From: CAVPMN01 sp963706425
GTDB lineage: Bacteria > Actinomycetota > Acidimicrobiia > Acidimicrobiales > Acidimicrobilacustridaceae
NCBI GenBank assembly: GCA_963706425.1
Contig: CAVPMN010000020.1
Location: 682,001-746,000 of the forward strand
Reading direction: 5' to 3'
Length of the DNA: 64,000 bases
This document shows, piece by piece, positions 1 to 10,208 of this stretch. Under the pieces are notes generated by a model. It saw nothing but the letters and a program-made list of their open reading frames with translations, did not search any database and was not told where the DNA came from. Each line of letters opens with the position of its first letter. Within the stretch, counting starts at the first letter, position 1. A program made the position numbers and the translations under genes.

Positions 1-789
1 GACCATGTGCACGGGGATGCGGATGGTGCGGGCCTGATCGGCGATGGCCCGGGTGATGGCCTGGCGGATCCACCACGTGGCGTAGGTGGAGAACTTGAAG
101 CCCTTGGTGTAGTCGAACTTCTCGACCGCCCGCATCAGGCCGAGGTTGCCCTCCTGGATGAGATCGAGGATGAGCATGCCCCGACCCACATAGCGCTTGG
201 CGATCGACACCACGAGGCGCAGGTTGGCCTGGGTGAGCTGCGACTTGGCCCGCTCACCCCGGTGCACCAGGCGGTCGAGCCGCCGGCGCTCCGCCGGGTC
301 GAGCTGCGCCAGCTCGCTGCTGGCCTCGAGGTCGGCCAGCTTCTCGGCCGCGTGCAGGCCGGCCTCGATGCTCTTGGCCAGGGCCACCTCTTCGGGCCCG
401 GTGAGCAGGGGCACCCGCCCGATCTCCTTGAGGTACATGCGCACCGGATCGGACGAGCCACCGGCAGCCGATCCGCCACCCATCCGCAGCGCGTCACGCG
501 AGGCAACGGCACGCAGCCGGGTGCGCAACCGCAGCGCAGGATCTTCGTCGTCGTCGACCTCGTCGACGATGACCGTCTGCAGCTCGGGTTCCTCGAGGAC
601 GATGCCGGCCTCGGTGAGCATCGAGCGAACGGTGACGATGGTGTCGGGGGTGAGCTCGACGTGTGGGAGCGCGTCGACCACGTCGTGCTGGGTGAGCGTG
701 CCGCTGCGCCGACCGCGATCGATCAGCCGGCGAACCTCCTCGTCGGTTGCTCCCGTCAGAGGAGAGAGCGTTGAACTTCCCTCGCTCAT
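1..789 (-). CDS. rpoD: Primary sigma factor RpoD/SigA, 5' part only
   Basis: Housekeeping sigma-70 factor that directs RNA polymerase to promoters. The frame is open from the ATG at 789 to the window edge (263 codons); the rest, including regions 2.4 to 4, lies outside. Visible are a region 1.1-like acidic N-terminus, region 1.2 (DPVRMYLKEIGRVPLLT, about residue 120), and region 2 with NLRLVVSIAKRYVGRGM, DLIQEGNLGLMRAVEKFD and FSTYATWWIRQAI, which carry core binding and -10 recognition. The start overlaps the dnaG stop (ATGA), so the two genes are translationally coupled, an echo of the dnaG-rpoD macromolecular-synthesis operon of many bacteria. Family assignment is secure; partial only because of the window edge. 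Confidence 0.96.
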   Translation of the reverse strand, partial: MSEGSSTLSPLTGATDEEVRRLIDRGRRSGTLTQHDVVDALPHVELTPDTIVTVRSMLTEAGIVLEEPELQTVIVDEVDDDEDPALRLRTRLRAVASRDALRMGGGSAAGGSSDPVRMYLKEIGRVPLLTGPEEVALAKSIEAGLHAAEKLADLEASSELAQLDPAERRRLDRLVHRGERAKSQLTQANLRLVVSIAKRYVGRGMLILDLIQEGNLGLMRAVEKFDYTKGFKFSTYATWWIRQAITRAIADQARTIRIPVHMV

Positions 790-2582
790 TGCATCCCCTC
801 AGGCCGTCGTGTGAGCCAGGGTAGCAACTGCTCGGCGGCACCGACGCTGGTGTCGGGCTCACGCAGCTCCTCCACGCGCAGCTTGAGCCAACCCATCTCG
901 CGCGAGGCCGCGGCGAACGTTTCGGGATCGTCTGCCAGCCGGGTGCGAGCCTGCAGATCGACGAGTGCCCGACGGGCGGCGACCTCGATGAGCCGGGCGG
1001 CCACGTCGTGTGGGTCGGCCTCCGACTCCTCCACCGCGATGCGCTGGAGCAGGTCGGCGGCGCCGGGATCGGTGTGCTCGATGGCATCTCTGACCGATCC
1101 GTGCGCAGCCAAGGCGCGATACGCCGACAGGGCCCGCTCGTCGCCGAAGAGGATCTCGTCGAGCCACGGCGCCATGGTGTCGGGTTGTTGCACGAGCAAA
1201 CGCAAGGCCTCCACCTCGGGGCCGTCACGGAGCGACTGACGTCGCACCGGGCGCGCCTCGGCGACCACCTTGCCCCGCGCTCCATCGCGCCGCGGATCGC
1301 GCTGTCCACCGGGGTCGCGCCGCAGGTTGCGCAGCCGATCGGGATCGAGCCGACAGCGCGACGCCACCTCCATCAGGTACTGATCTCGCACCAGGCTGCT
1401 GGGGTGCTCCCCCACCACGTCGAGCGCGGCCTCGGCGGCCCTGGCCCGGCCCTCGGCGGTGGAGAGGTCGGCCGCGTCGAGCACCCGGTTGACCCGGAAG
1501 GCGAGGAAGGGCACGGCCCCCTCGACCGCGGCCCGCAGGGCGTCGGGGTCACGGCGGGCCAGGTCGGCGGGGTCGACGCCTGACGGCAGGGCGGCCACGG
1601 CCACGTCGAGATCGTGGGCCCGCTCCCAGGCGTAGAAGCGGTCGGCCGCGTTCTGGCCGGCGGCATCGGCGTCGAACGCCAACACCACCCGCTTGGCGAA
1701 GCTGCGCAACAGCCGCACGTGGTCTTCGGTCAACGCCGTGCCGCACGTGGCCACGGCACGGGGCACGCCGGCCTCGGCGAAGCCGATGACATCGGTGTAG
1801 CCCTCGCACACCACCGCTTCATCGGCGGCCACCACGTCGGACTTCACCCAGTTGAGCCCGTAGAGCACCTTGCTCTTGGCGTAGATCGCGCTCTCGGCCG
1901 AGTTCTTGTACTTCGGCCCGTCGGCTCCAGGCAGGATGCGACCGCCGAAGCCCACCGGGCGGCCCTCGGCATCGAAGATCGGGAACAGCACCCGACCCCG
2001 GAACGCGTCGGTCTGGCGGTTGTGGCGGTTGAGGAAACCCAGACCCGACTCGGTGAACACGTCGTCGGGCAGGCGCAACGCCTTGGCCAGCGTGTCCCAA
2101 CCTTCCGGCGCCCAGCCGATGCGGTACTGCCGGACCTGGTCGCCACTCAGGCCGCGCGAGCGCAGATAGCCGCGTGCCTTGGCGGCGTCGGGCGACGACA
2201 GCAGCCGTTCGTGATACCAGTCGACCGCCTTGGCGAGCGCCTCGAACAGGCGCGCCTTCTTCTTTCGTCCTTCACCCTCACCCTGCTCGGTGTAGCGCAG
2301 GCTGATGCCGGCGCGTGCCGCCAGCTTCTCGACCGCGGCCACGAAGTCGAGGTGCTCGATCTCGCGCACGAAGGTGATGACGTCGCCCTTCGCCTGACAC
2401 CCGAAGCAGTAGTAGAGCCCCTCGCCCTGGTTGACAGAGAACGACGGCGACTTCTCCGCGTGGAACGGGCACAGGCCCTGCCAGCGCAGGCCCACCCGTC
2501 GCAGCGAGACGTGCTCGCCGATGATGGCGACGATGTCGGAGGACTGGCGCACCCGGGCGATGTCGTCATCGACGATGCCCAT
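786..2582 (-). CDS. dnaG: DNA primase DnaG
   Basis: Synthesises RNA primers for replication. The 598-aa protein has the usual length. The N-terminal CHC2 zinc domain shows C38, H41, C59 and C62 (CPFH and CFGC). The TOPRIM core has the catalytic glutamate in CEGYTDV (E260) and the metal-binding FDADAAG (about 303-309). A low-similarity C-terminal helicase-binding region follows. The start is the ATG opening MGIVDDDIARVR, typical of the family, preceded by GAGGGA. The gene lies 85 nt downstream of ppdK on the same strand and overlaps rpoD by 4 nt. The reading frame is intact. Confidence 0.97.
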   Translation of the reverse strand: MGIVDDDIARVRQSSDIVAIIGEHVSLRRVGLRWQGLCPFHAEKSPSFSVNQGEGLYYCFGCQAKGDVITFVREIEHLDFVAAVEKLAARAGISLRYTEQGEGEGRKKKARLFEALAKAVDWYHERLLSSPDAAKARGYLRSRGLSGDQVRQYRIGWAPEGWDTLAKALRLPDDVFTESGLGFLNRHNRQTDAFRGRVLFPIFDAEGRPVGFGGRILPGADGPKYKNSAESAIYAKSKVLYGLNWVKSDVVAADEAVVCEGYTDVIGFAEAGVPRAVATCGTALTEDHVRLLRSFAKRVVLAFDADAAGQNAADRFYAWERAHDLDVAVAALPSGVDPADLARRDPDALRAAVEGAVPFLAFRVNRVLDAADLSTAEGRARAAEAALDVVGEHPSSLVRDQYLMEVASRCRLDPDRLRNLRRDPGGQRDPRRDGARGKVVAEARPVRRQSLRDGPEVEALRLLVQQPDTMAPWLDEILFGDERALSAYRALAAHGSVRDAIEHTDPGAADLLQRIAVEESEADPHDVAARLIEVAARRALVDLQARTRLADDPETFAAASREMGWLKLRVEELREPDTSVGAAEQLLPWLTRRPEGMQ

Positions 2583-2667
2583 CGGTCATTCCCTCGAGCT
2601 CACGCCGGACCCCACTCGGCGAACGGTAGCAGCGGCCACCGACACCGCGACCGGGACATGGCGGGCG

Positions 2668-5324
2668 TCACGCGGTGTCGGACTCCGCCGTCAGACCCCC
2701 CTCGTCCCGCAGCACCGCCTGGGCCGCCGACAGGCGCGCCACCGGCACCCGGAACGGCGAGCACGACACGTAGTCGAGCCCGAGCGAGTGGAAGAAGGTG
2801 ATCGAGGCCGGGTCGCCGCCGTGCTCCCCGCACACCCCCATCTTCAGGCCCGGCTTGGCTCGGCGACCTTCCCGCACCGCCATGGCCACGAGGGAGCCCA
2901 CCCCGCGCTCGTCGATCGACCGGAAGGGATCGCCCGGCAACAGGCCCTCCTCGAGGTACTTCTCGAGGATGGGCGCCACGTCGTCGCGGCTGAACCCGAA
3001 GGTCATCTGGGTGAGGTCGTTGGTGCCGAACGAGAAGAAGTCGGCCACCTGGGCCAGCTCGTCGGCCACCAGGGCAGCGCGGGGGGTCTCCACCATCGTG
3101 CCCACGAGCACCCGGAAGGCGCCCGGCTCCTCGCCGGCCACCGCGATGACCTCTTCCTCCACCCAGCGCCTGGTGAGCTCGAGCTCGGGCAGCGCGGCCA
3201 CGAGCGGGATCATCACCTCGACGATCGGGGTGCCACCGGCCTGCAGCCGAGCGAGTGCCGCCTCGACGAGCGCCCGCACCTGCATCCGGTAGAGCCCGGC
3301 CTTGATGATGCCCAGCCGCACCCCCCGCGTGCCGAGCATCGGGTTGATCTCCCGCCAGCGCTCGGCCGCGTCGAGCAGTTGCTCACCCGCCTCGGGCAGG
3401 TTGCCGCGAGCGCGCTCGACCAACAGCTCCTCGACCGAGGGCAGGAACTCGTGCAACGGAGGGTCGAGGAGTCGCACCGTGACCGGCAACCCGTCCATGG
3501 CTTCGAGCACACCCTCGAAGTCCTGCCGTTGCACCTCGAGCAGCTCGGCGAGGGCGGCGGTCTCCTCGTCGGGCGACTCGGCCAGGATCATCCGGCGCAC
3601 GACAGGCAGCCGCTCGCCGAGGAACATGTGCTCGGTGCGACACAGACCGATGCCCTCGGCCCCGAACGAGCGGGCGCGTGCGGCGTCGTCGGCGGTGTCG
3701 GCGTTGGCCCGCACCCGCATGATGCCGGCGCGCACCTCGTCGGCCCAGCCCAGCACCGTCTCGAGCTCGTCGGGGACGTCGGCCTCGTCGAGGGGCACCT
3801 CGCCCTCGTAGACGGCGCCCGTGGTGCCGTCGAGCGAGATCGGATCGCCTTCGCGCACCACCACGCCGTCTTCGGTGGTGAACGAGTCGGTCACCCACGT
3901 GCAGGCTCTCGGCGCCGCACACGGCGGGCTTGCCCCATCCGCGGGCCACCACGGCCGCGTGGCTGGCCATGCCGCCGCGCGAGGTGAGGATGCCCTCGGC
4001 GGCGATCATGCCGTGCACATCCTCGGGCGAGGTCTCCTGACGGACGAGCACCACTCGCTCTCCGCGGTCGGCGGCGTCGGCCGCCCGATCGGCGTCGAAG
4101 TAGGCGTGGCCGACGGCCGCGCCGGGCGATGCCGCCACTCCGGTCGCCAACACCCTGGCGTGGGTGCGACGAAGATGCGGATGAAGCACCTGCTCGACGT
4201 GTTCGGGCGAGACACGCATCACGGCCTCGCGCGTCGAGAGCTGGATGCGCGGGTCGGTGGTGAGGTCGACCGCGATGCGCAGTGCCGCTGCACCGGTGCG
4301 CTTGCCGATGCGCGTCTGGAGCATCCAGAGCTTGTCGCGCTCGATGGTGAACTCCGTGTCGAGCATGTCGCGGTAGTGACGCTCGAGACGGTCGAAGATG
4401 TCGAGCAACTCGCGGTGGATGACCGGGAACTCGTCACCGAGGGCGGCGAGCGGTTGGGTGTTGCGGATGCCCGCCACCACGTCTTCGCCCTGGGCGTTGA
4501 CGAGGAAGTCGCCGAACGGGACGGCCTCGCCCGTCGACGGGTTGCGGGTGAACCCGACGCCGGTGCCCGAGCGGTCGTCGCGATTGCCGAACACCATCGC
4601 CTGCACGTTGACGGCCGTGCCCAGGTCGTCGGCGATGCCCTCGCGACGTCGATAGGCGATGGCCCGTGGCGTGAGCCACGAGCCGAACACCGCTTCGATG
4701 GCGCCCTGCAACTGAGCCCGTGGCTCCTGCGGGAAAGGCGCTACCGGTGTGCGTCTCGATGATCGAGCGGTAGTCGTCGAGCACCCGAGCGAGCACCTCG
4801 GCGGGGATGGCGGCGTCGCTGCTCGCCCCGCTCGACTCACGGGCCGTCTCGAAGACCGCGTCGAGATCCTCCGCCGGCACGCCGAGCACGATCTTGGCGT
4901 ACATCTGCATGAATCGGCGATAGGAGTCGAGGGCGAAGCGCTCGTCGTCGGTCTGGCGCGCCAGCCCGACCACCGACTCGTCGTTGAGACCGAGGTTGAG
5001 GACCGTGTCCATCATGCCGGGCATCGAGAACTTGGCCCCTGAACGCACCGACACGAGCAACGGGTCGGTGCCGTCACCCAGGCGCTTGCCCATGGCGGCC
5101 TCGAGCCGGGCGACGTGCTCGTCGATCACCCCTTGGAGTCCTGACGGCCAGCCGCCCACCAGGAACGCCCGACAGGCATCGGTGGTGATGGTGAAACCGG
5201 GCGGGACCGGTAGGCCGAGCACCGACGTCATCTCCGCCAGGTTGGCGCCTTTGCCCCCCAGCAGGTCCTTGAGCATCACGGGCGCAACATCGTGCGGGTG
5301 ATCGAACGAGAACACGAGAGACAT
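2668..5324 (-). CDS. ppdK: Pyruvate, phosphate dikinase (two frame breaks)
   Basis: Interconverts pyruvate, ATP and phosphate with PEP, AMP and pyrophosphate in glycolysis or gluconeogenesis. Three frames together give one full-length enzyme of about 885 aa. The ATP-grasp N-terminus (KDLLGGKGANLAEM; SVRSGAKFSMPGMMDT) is followed by the phosphohistidine domain with TSRGGMASHAAVVARGWGKP, whose His is the phosphocarrier. The PEP-binding TIM barrel (CRTEHMF; GTNDLTQMTFGFSRDD; CGEHGGDP) ends the protein. The frame changes near 4735 (AAA run) and near 3895 (CCC run). Removing one base at each restores the continuous family sequence. The start ATG at 5324 has AGGAG 8 nt upstream. Probably functional and broken only by sequence error. 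Confidence 0.93.
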
Positions 5325-5418
5325 CGGACGCTCCTGGGCGAGACTGCTGCGAGCCTAACGACCCCGACCGACCGGCCCGGCCAGACGTCATCTCGGTTGC
5401 CCGCGCGAGGCTGGGGCG

Positions 5419-6777
5419 GTGACCAGCGCCACGCCCGACCGCCCGGCCGATCCGAATCGATCGCTGGCGGAGATCGCGGCCCGGTTCCTGCCCGACATCG
5501 CGCTGGTGCTCGACGCCGACGGGACGATCCGCTGGGCGAACGACGCCGTTACAGGGGTGCTCGGTTACCAGCCCGACGCGGTCGTGGGCACCAACGCGTT
5601 CGACCTCGTGCACCCCGATGATCTCGACACCGCGCTTGCGGGCCTGCGGAACGTGGTGGCGTTTCCAGGACGGCTGTCGCCGTCGATCTATCGCGTTCGC
5701 CATCTCGACGGCCACTGGCATCCCCTCGAGGTGGCTGGCGATGTCCGCCTCGACGAGCCGGGGGTGGAGGCCATCATCCTCGCGGCGCGCAGCATCACCC
5801 ATCGCACGCTGCTCGACGCCGTGCTCCAATCGCTCGCTGCAGGTGCGTCCTTGACCGCCACCCTCGAGTTGTTGGCCCACGCCATGAGTGCCCAGCTGTC
5901 GGAGATCGACGTGGTCATCGCATTCGACGGCGCCGACGACGTTCGCCACGCCGTCGGCGCCAGCCTGCCACCCGAGCTCTGCGGTCTGGTGGCCGCCGCC
6001 CCCGCCCGCGCTCCGTGGCACGTCGCCGTCCAGACGGGCGCCCCCGTGATCGACGCCGATCTGAGCTCACTCGATCCTCAGCTGCGCGCGCTCGCCCACG
6101 AGATCGGCTTCACGAGCTGCGCGGTCACCCCGATCCACGAGTTCGGCGGGCGCCAGCGGGCCTGCATCATCATCTGGAGTCGCGACGCCCGGCTGCTCGA
6201 CGTAGCCGCAGGGTGGTCACAGCAGGTGCCCGGCGAGCTGGCCGACCTGGCCATCGAGCGACGCCACCATCTGGCCGCACTCGAGTACGCGGCTCGCCAC
6301 GACCCGCTCACCGGCTTGCCCAACCGGGCGGTGTTCTTCGCCGACCTCGAACGCGAGTCGAGACGCGACCCACGCGTCGGCCGCACCCTCTTCTACCTCG
6401 ATCTCGACGAGTTCAAGGTCGTCAACGACAGCTACGGCCACACCACCGGCGATCTGCTCCTCGTCACCATCGCCGACCGCATCCGTCAGCAACTGCGGCC
6501 TGGCGATCTGGTCGCCAGGCTCGGAGGCGACGAGCTGGCGGTGTGCTGCCCGGGCACCGTCGACGACGAAGACGCCGAGACCATCGCCGACCGTCTCGTC
6601 GAGGCCATCTGCTGCCCCGCCGATCTGGGCGTGACCACGATCGTGCCGGGCCTGAGCATCGGCATCGCCATCGACCCGACGGGCGAGCTCGGTGCCGACG
6701 CATTGCTCGAAGCCGCCGACCGAGCCCTCTACCAGGTGAAGCGCACCGGGCGGGGCGGCTGGCTCGTGGCCGGCTGA
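5419..6777 (+). CDS. PAS-GAF-GGDEF diguanylate cyclase
   Basis: Predicted to make cyclic di-GMP from GTP in response to a sensed signal. Domains in 452 aa: PAS (about 18-128), GAF-like (about 140-280) and GGDEF (about 293-450). The active-site loop reads GGDEL (369-373), a conservative variant of GGDEF. An RxxD inhibitory site (RPGD, 360-363) sits exactly five residues upstream, so product inhibition is likely. The nucleotide and metal motif FYLDLDEFKVVNDSYGH is complete. No transmembrane segment or signal peptide is seen, so it should be cytosolic. The start is GTG at 5419. It is transcribed away from ppdK and converges on glyS. The sensed ligand cannot be told from sequence. Confidence 0.9.
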   Translation: MTSATPDRPADPNRSLAEIAARFLPDIALVLDADGTIRWANDAVTGVLGYQPDAVVGTNAFDLVHPDDLDTALAGLRNVVAFPGRLSPSIYRVRHLDGHWHPLEVAGDVRLDEPGVEAIILAARSITHRTLLDAVLQSLAAGASLTATLELLAHAMSAQLSEIDVVIAFDGADDVRHAVGASLPPELCGLVAAAPARAPWHVAVQTGAPVIDADLSSLDPQLRALAHEIGFTSCAVTPIHEFGGRQRACIIIWSRDARLLDVAAGWSQQVPGELADLAIERRHHLAALEYAARHDPLTGLPNRAVFFADLERESRRDPRVGRTLFYLDLDEFKVVNDSYGHTTGDLLLVTIADRIRQQLRPGDLVARLGGDELAVCCPGTVDDEDAETIADRLVEAICCPADLGVTTIVPGLSIGIAIDPTGELGADALLEAADRALYQVKRTGRGGWLVAG

Positions 6778-6792
6778 GCCCGGACCGGCGAC

Positions 6793-8142
6793 TCAGCGCA
6801 GCCGTTCGCGCAGGTAGTCGACCAGCTCGGGGATGGCGACCCGCTCCTGGGCCATCGAGTCGCGTTCGCGCACGGTGACCGCCCGGTCGTCGATGGTCTC
6901 GAAGTCGATGGTGACGCAGAAGGGGGTGCCCAGCTCGTCTTGGCGGCGGTAGCGACGACCGATGGCCTGGGTCTCGTCGTAGTCGGTCATGAACTCTGGC
7001 TGGAGCAGACCGAGCACCTCGCGCGCCACCGGCGTGAGCGTGTCCTTCTTCGACAACGGCAGCACCGCCACCTTGTAGGGAGCGAGGCGCGGATGGAGTC
7101 GGAGCACGGTGCGCAGCTCGCCGCGCACTTCGTCCTCGTCGTAGGCCGCCAGGATGAACGCCATCATCGTGCGGGTGGCGCCGGCTGCCGGCTCGATCAC
7201 GTGCGGCACATAGCGGGTGTTGCTGGCCTGGTCGAAGTAGTCGAGCTTCTCGCCAGAGTGCTTGGCGTGCTGGGTGAGGTCGAAGTCGCCCCGGTTGGCG
7301 ATGCCCTCGAGCTCGTCCCATCCCCACGGGAAGAGGAACTCGACGTCGGACGTGCCGCTCGAATAGTGGCTGAGCTCGTCGGCGTCGTGGGCCCGCAGCC
7401 GCAGCTTGTCCTCGGGGAGACCGAGGTCGAGGTACCACTGGTAGCGCTCGCGACACCAGTACTCGTACCACTGGCCGGCCTCGTCGGGCGGCACGAAGTA
7501 CTCCATCTCCATCTGCTCGAACTCGCGTGTGCGGAACACGAAGTTGCCTGGAGTGATCTCGTTGCGGAACGACTTGCCGACCTGGGCGATGCCGAACGGG
7601 GGCTTCTTGCGGCTGGTCTGCAGCACGTTGGCGAAGTCGACGAACATGCCCTGGGCGGTCTCGGGGCGCAGGTAGACCACCGCACCCTCGTCCTCGATGG
7701 GCCCGGCATGGGTCTTGAACATCAGGTTGAACTGACGCGCTTCGGTGAACGAGTGCTGGGCGCCGCAATTGGGACAGGTGTCGGGGTCGTCGAGCTTGTC
7801 GAGACGAAAGCGCTCGTTGCAGTTCTTGCAGTCGACCAGCGGGTCGGTGAAGTTGGCGAGGTGGCCTGAGGCCTCCCACACCGCAGGCGGCGAGAGGATG
7901 GCGGCGTCGAGTCCGACGACGTCGTCGCGCATCTGCACCATCGACCGCCACCAGGCGTCCTTCACGTTGCGCAGCACCAGCACGCCCACGGGGCCGTAGT
8001 CGTAGGTCGACCGGAACCCGCCGTAGATCTCGGCCGACGGAAACACGAACCCGCGCCGTTTGGCCAGGTTGACCACCTTGTCCATCAGCGTCTGGTCGTT
8101 GGGGACCTCGACGGGGCGAGGGGTGTCGTCTGGGTCGGACAT
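6793..8142 (-). CDS. glyS: Glycyl-tRNA synthetase, single-chain dimeric type
   Basis: Charges tRNA-Gly with glycine. At 449 aa this is the homodimeric class II form typical of Actinobacteria, not the alpha2-beta2 form. Motifs: RRGFVFPSAEIYGG near the N-terminus, a zinc-knuckle-like insertion (CKNC and CPNC), the substrate motif LRPETAQGMFVDFANVL, and motif 2 (VGKSFRNEITPGNFVFRTRE). The anticodon-binding domain ends the protein (LAPYKVAVLPL). The start ATG at 8142 lies 8 nt after TAGGCT and has no Shine-Dalgarno, suggesting a leaderless or nearly leaderless mRNA. The frame is intact. Confidence 0.96.
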   Translation of the reverse strand: MSDPDDTPRPVEVPNDQTLMDKVVNLAKRRGFVFPSAEIYGGFRSTYDYGPVGVLVLRNVKDAWWRSMVQMRDDVVGLDAAILSPPAVWEASGHLANFTDPLVDCKNCNERFRLDKLDDPDTCPNCGAQHSFTEARQFNLMFKTHAGPIEDEGAVVYLRPETAQGMFVDFANVLQTSRKKPPFGIAQVGKSFRNEITPGNFVFRTREFEQMEMEYFVPPDEAGQWYEYWCRERYQWYLDLGLPEDKLRLRAHDADELSHYSSGTSDVEFLFPWGWDELEGIANRGDFDLTQHAKHSGEKLDYFDQASNTRYVPHVIEPAAGATRTMMAFILAAYDEDEVRGELRTVLRLHPRLAPYKVAVLPLSKKDTLTPVAREVLGLLQPEFMTDYDETQAIGRRYRRQDELGTPFCVTIDFETIDDRAVTVRERDSMAQERVAIPELVDYLRERLR

Positions 8143-8150
8143 GGGGCGTC

Positions 8151-8156
8151 AGCCTA
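8151..8156 (-). promoter_or_regulatory. Putative -10 element of glyS
   Basis: TAGGCT on the minus strand is separated from the glyS ATG by 8 nt and fits the actinobacterial TANNNT -10 consensus. This spacing would place transcription start at or one or two bases before the start codon. Prediction from pattern only. Confidence 0.4.
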
Positions 8157-8267
8157 CTTGCGCAACCGGTGCGGCCCGACCGAGATCCCGCGAGCGTCGG
8201 AAGCGGTCGGCCAGAATGTCAGGGACCTGCGGCCGGTGCAGTGGCCGAGGCGAACGGAGGCCAACCC

Positions 8268-9443
8268 ATGAACGCCACGTCAGCTCGCACGGACCCCACC
8301 GCGGTGAGCGGCCGGCGCATCGGCGGCTACTTCGTCGACTGGATCATCTTCATCACCGTGATCCCGGCGCTGGTCTTCTTCCTCACTGCAGATTTCACGC
8401 AGTACACCGACGGACCCACCTGCGCGCAGCTCGAGCGCAGCGGCATCATCGACTCGAGCTACTCGTGCGTGCGCAGCGAGTTCACCACCACCGACAACGG
8501 GGTGGAGACCACCGAGTACGACACCTTCGTGTGGAACGACAGCGCCAGCCTCTTCGCGGCGGCGACCTCGTTCGCCTACGCGGTGGTGGTCCTCTGGATC
8601 CTGCAGGGCCTCACCGGCGCCACCGTGGGCAAGCTCATCTTCGGCATCCGCACGGTCAACGCGAGCGGCGGCCCGCCCGGCCTCGGGCGCCAGATCCTCC
8701 GCGGCATCGGTGGCATCGCCGACGCCATTCCGTTCTGCCTCATGCCGCTGTTGCCGCTCGTCGGCCTCATCACGATGCTCGCCACCAAGCGCCACCAACG
8801 GGTGGGCGACATGATCGCCAGCACCTACGTCGTGCAAGCCAGCGCCGCAGGCGCGCCGGTGCCCGGCCGCGATCAGGCCGCGCCCTACGGCGGGCCGCCG
8901 CCCTGGTCGCCCACCTCGCCCCCACCGGCTGGTGCACCACCGGTGGCCGCGCCACCGATGCCCGGCGCGCCCGCCGCGGCCGGCTATGCCGCGGCCACCA
9001 CCGCTCCTCCCCCTCCGCAGGGCTGGGCACCCGACGCGCCCACGTCGACCACCCAAGCGCCTCCCGCGCCGGCACCCCCGCCCCAGCCCGACGCGCCCAC
9101 CGTCGTGACACCGCCACCCCCAGCCGAGCCGGCCGAGGCCTCCGCCGAGACGGCTCCTGCGTCGGCCGAACCCGAGGCGCCCCCAGCCGAGCCAGCCGAG
9201 CCGGCCGAGCCGGCCGAGGTCGCCGGCGACGCCACGTCCGTGCAGCCGGCCGTGGCCGCCACCCCGGAGCCAGCTCCCCAACCGGAGCCGGCTCCCGAGC
9301 AGGCGCCCGCCCAAGAAGCGGCCCCGCCGGCCAACGGGCCGCAATGGGACCCGCAGCGCAACGCCTATATCCAATGGGACGACGCTCGGCGGTCGTGGTT
9401 CATCTACGACGATGCGGCCGGCCAGTGGAAGCCGCTCACCTGA
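8268..9443 (+). CDS. RDD-family membrane protein with Pro/Ala-rich tail
   Basis: The 391-aa protein has an RDD domain of about 190 residues. It contains RRIGGYFVDWIIF, a second hydrophobic segment near SFAYAVVVLWILQGL, and a third around FCLMPLLPLVGLITML, followed by KRHQRVGDMIASTYVV, the usual end of an RDD domain. About 160 residues of Pro/Ala/Glu repeats follow, many of the PAEPAEPAE type. The last 35 residues are aromatic (WDPQRNAYIQWDD, WFIYDDAAGQWKPLT), like the short Trp-rich repeats on other actinobacterial membrane proteins. The start ATG at 8268 is chosen because GGAGG lies 7 nt upstream. RDD proteins have no single agreed function; some take part in Na+/H+ antiport. Confidence 0.82.
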   Translation: MNATSARTDPTAVSGRRIGGYFVDWIIFITVIPALVFFLTADFTQYTDGPTCAQLERSGIIDSSYSCVRSEFTTTDNGVETTEYDTFVWNDSASLFAAATSFAYAVVVLWILQGLTGATVGKLIFGIRTVNASGGPPGLGRQILRGIGGIADAIPFCLMPLLPLVGLITMLATKRHQRVGDMIASTYVVQASAAGAPVPGRDQAAPYGGPPPWSPTSPPPAGAPPVAAPPMPGAPAAAGYAAATTAPPPPQGWAPDAPTSTTQAPPAPAPPPQPDAPTVVTPPPPAEPAEASAETAPASAEPEAPPAEPAEPAEPAEVAGDATSVQPAVAATPEPAPQPEPAPEQAPAQEAAPPANGPQWDPQRNAYIQWDDARRSWFIYDDAAGQWKPLT

Positions 9444-9491
9444 CCGACCACCGCCCGCGCTGACGACCGATGGCCGCCCCTGGGGCGAAGC

Positions 9492-10208
9492 TCAGGCTCG
9501 ATCGAGCAGCGTCACCGACCGCAGCCGGCGCTCGAGGTGGTGCTCGATCGAGCGGGTGGCGAGGTGGTCGAGCTCGTGGGTGGCCGATGAGGGTGCCTCG
9601 TTGAGCGCAGCACCGAGCTGACCCCCCAGCACCTGTTGCAGGAGGGCCACCGCCTCGGGAGATACGGCCTGGCCGCGGCGGCAGTCGATGCAGAGCAAGC
9701 CACCCACGTCGAGGTCGAACGCCACGAGAGGGCCGTCGGCGCCACAGCCCGCGCACCCCTCGACCATCGGGCGATAGCCCTCGAGCGCCAGCACCTTGAA
9801 GAAGAACGCCGGCACCACCAACGGCGGATCGTGCGCGGCGAGCGACCGCAACGCGCCGAGGAGCATCTGATAGAGGCGAGGATTCGACTCGCCCTCCTGG
9901 GCCAGCTGGTCGGCCGCTTCGAGCATCGCCGAGGCCCGGGTGACCCGATCGAGGTCGTCGCGAATGGAACGGAAGTGGTCGATGCTCTCGGCCTGGGTGA
10001 CGATGTCGAGCTCGCGGCCCTCGTAGAGCTGCAGGGCCACATGGCTGCCCGGCTCGAGGCGCGACCCGAACTTGCTCTTGGTCTTGCGCACCCCCTTGGC
10101 CACCGCCCGCACCTTGCCGCGATCCTTGGTGAGCAGCACCACGATGCGATCGGCCTCGCCGAGCCGGTAGGTGCGCAACACCACCGCGTTGTCGCGGTAG
10201 AGGTTCAC
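9492..10208 (-). CDS. recO: DNA repair protein RecO
   Basis: Recombination mediator that with RecR loads RecA at ssDNA gaps. The 238-aa protein starts with an OB-fold (MNLYRDNAVVLRTYRLGEAD...LLTKDRGKVRAVAKGVRK). A helical domain follows, then a four-cysteine zinc finger (CAGC and CIDC, about residues 153-177). Start is GTG at 10208, overlapping the uppS stop as GTGA. An upstream in-frame ATG would add 44 residues coded entirely inside uppS and is not supported. recO beside uppS is a common actinobacterial arrangement. Confidence 0.94.
   Translation of the reverse strand: MNLYRDNAVVLRTYRLGEADRIVVLLTKDRGKVRAVAKGVRKTKSKFGSRLEPGSHVALQLYEGRELDIVTQAESIDHFRSIRDDLDRVTRASAMLEAADQLAQEGESNPRLYQMLLGALRSLAAHDPPLVVPAFFFKVLALEGYRPMVEGCAGCGADGPLVAFDLDVGGLLCIDCRRGQAVSPEAVALLQQVLGGQLGAALNEAPSSATHELDHLATRSIEHHLERRLRSVTLLDRA

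Noticed and set aside
7..774. Long plus-strand open frames over rpoD, dnaG and ppdK
   Set aside because: High GC keeps antisense frames open. They show no family motifs, while the minus strand encodes unmistakable rpoD, dnaG and ppdK.
3890..4740. Programmed +1 frameshifting as the cause of the many frame breaks
   Set aside because: The sites share no stop codon, slippery motif or Shine-Dalgarno-like stimulator, and hit unrelated housekeeping genes, two of them with the opposite polarity.
9444..9491. Terminator CGCCCCTGGGGCG between the RDD gene and recO
   Set aside because: The loop is too short for a stable hairpin of full length and there is no T-tract.
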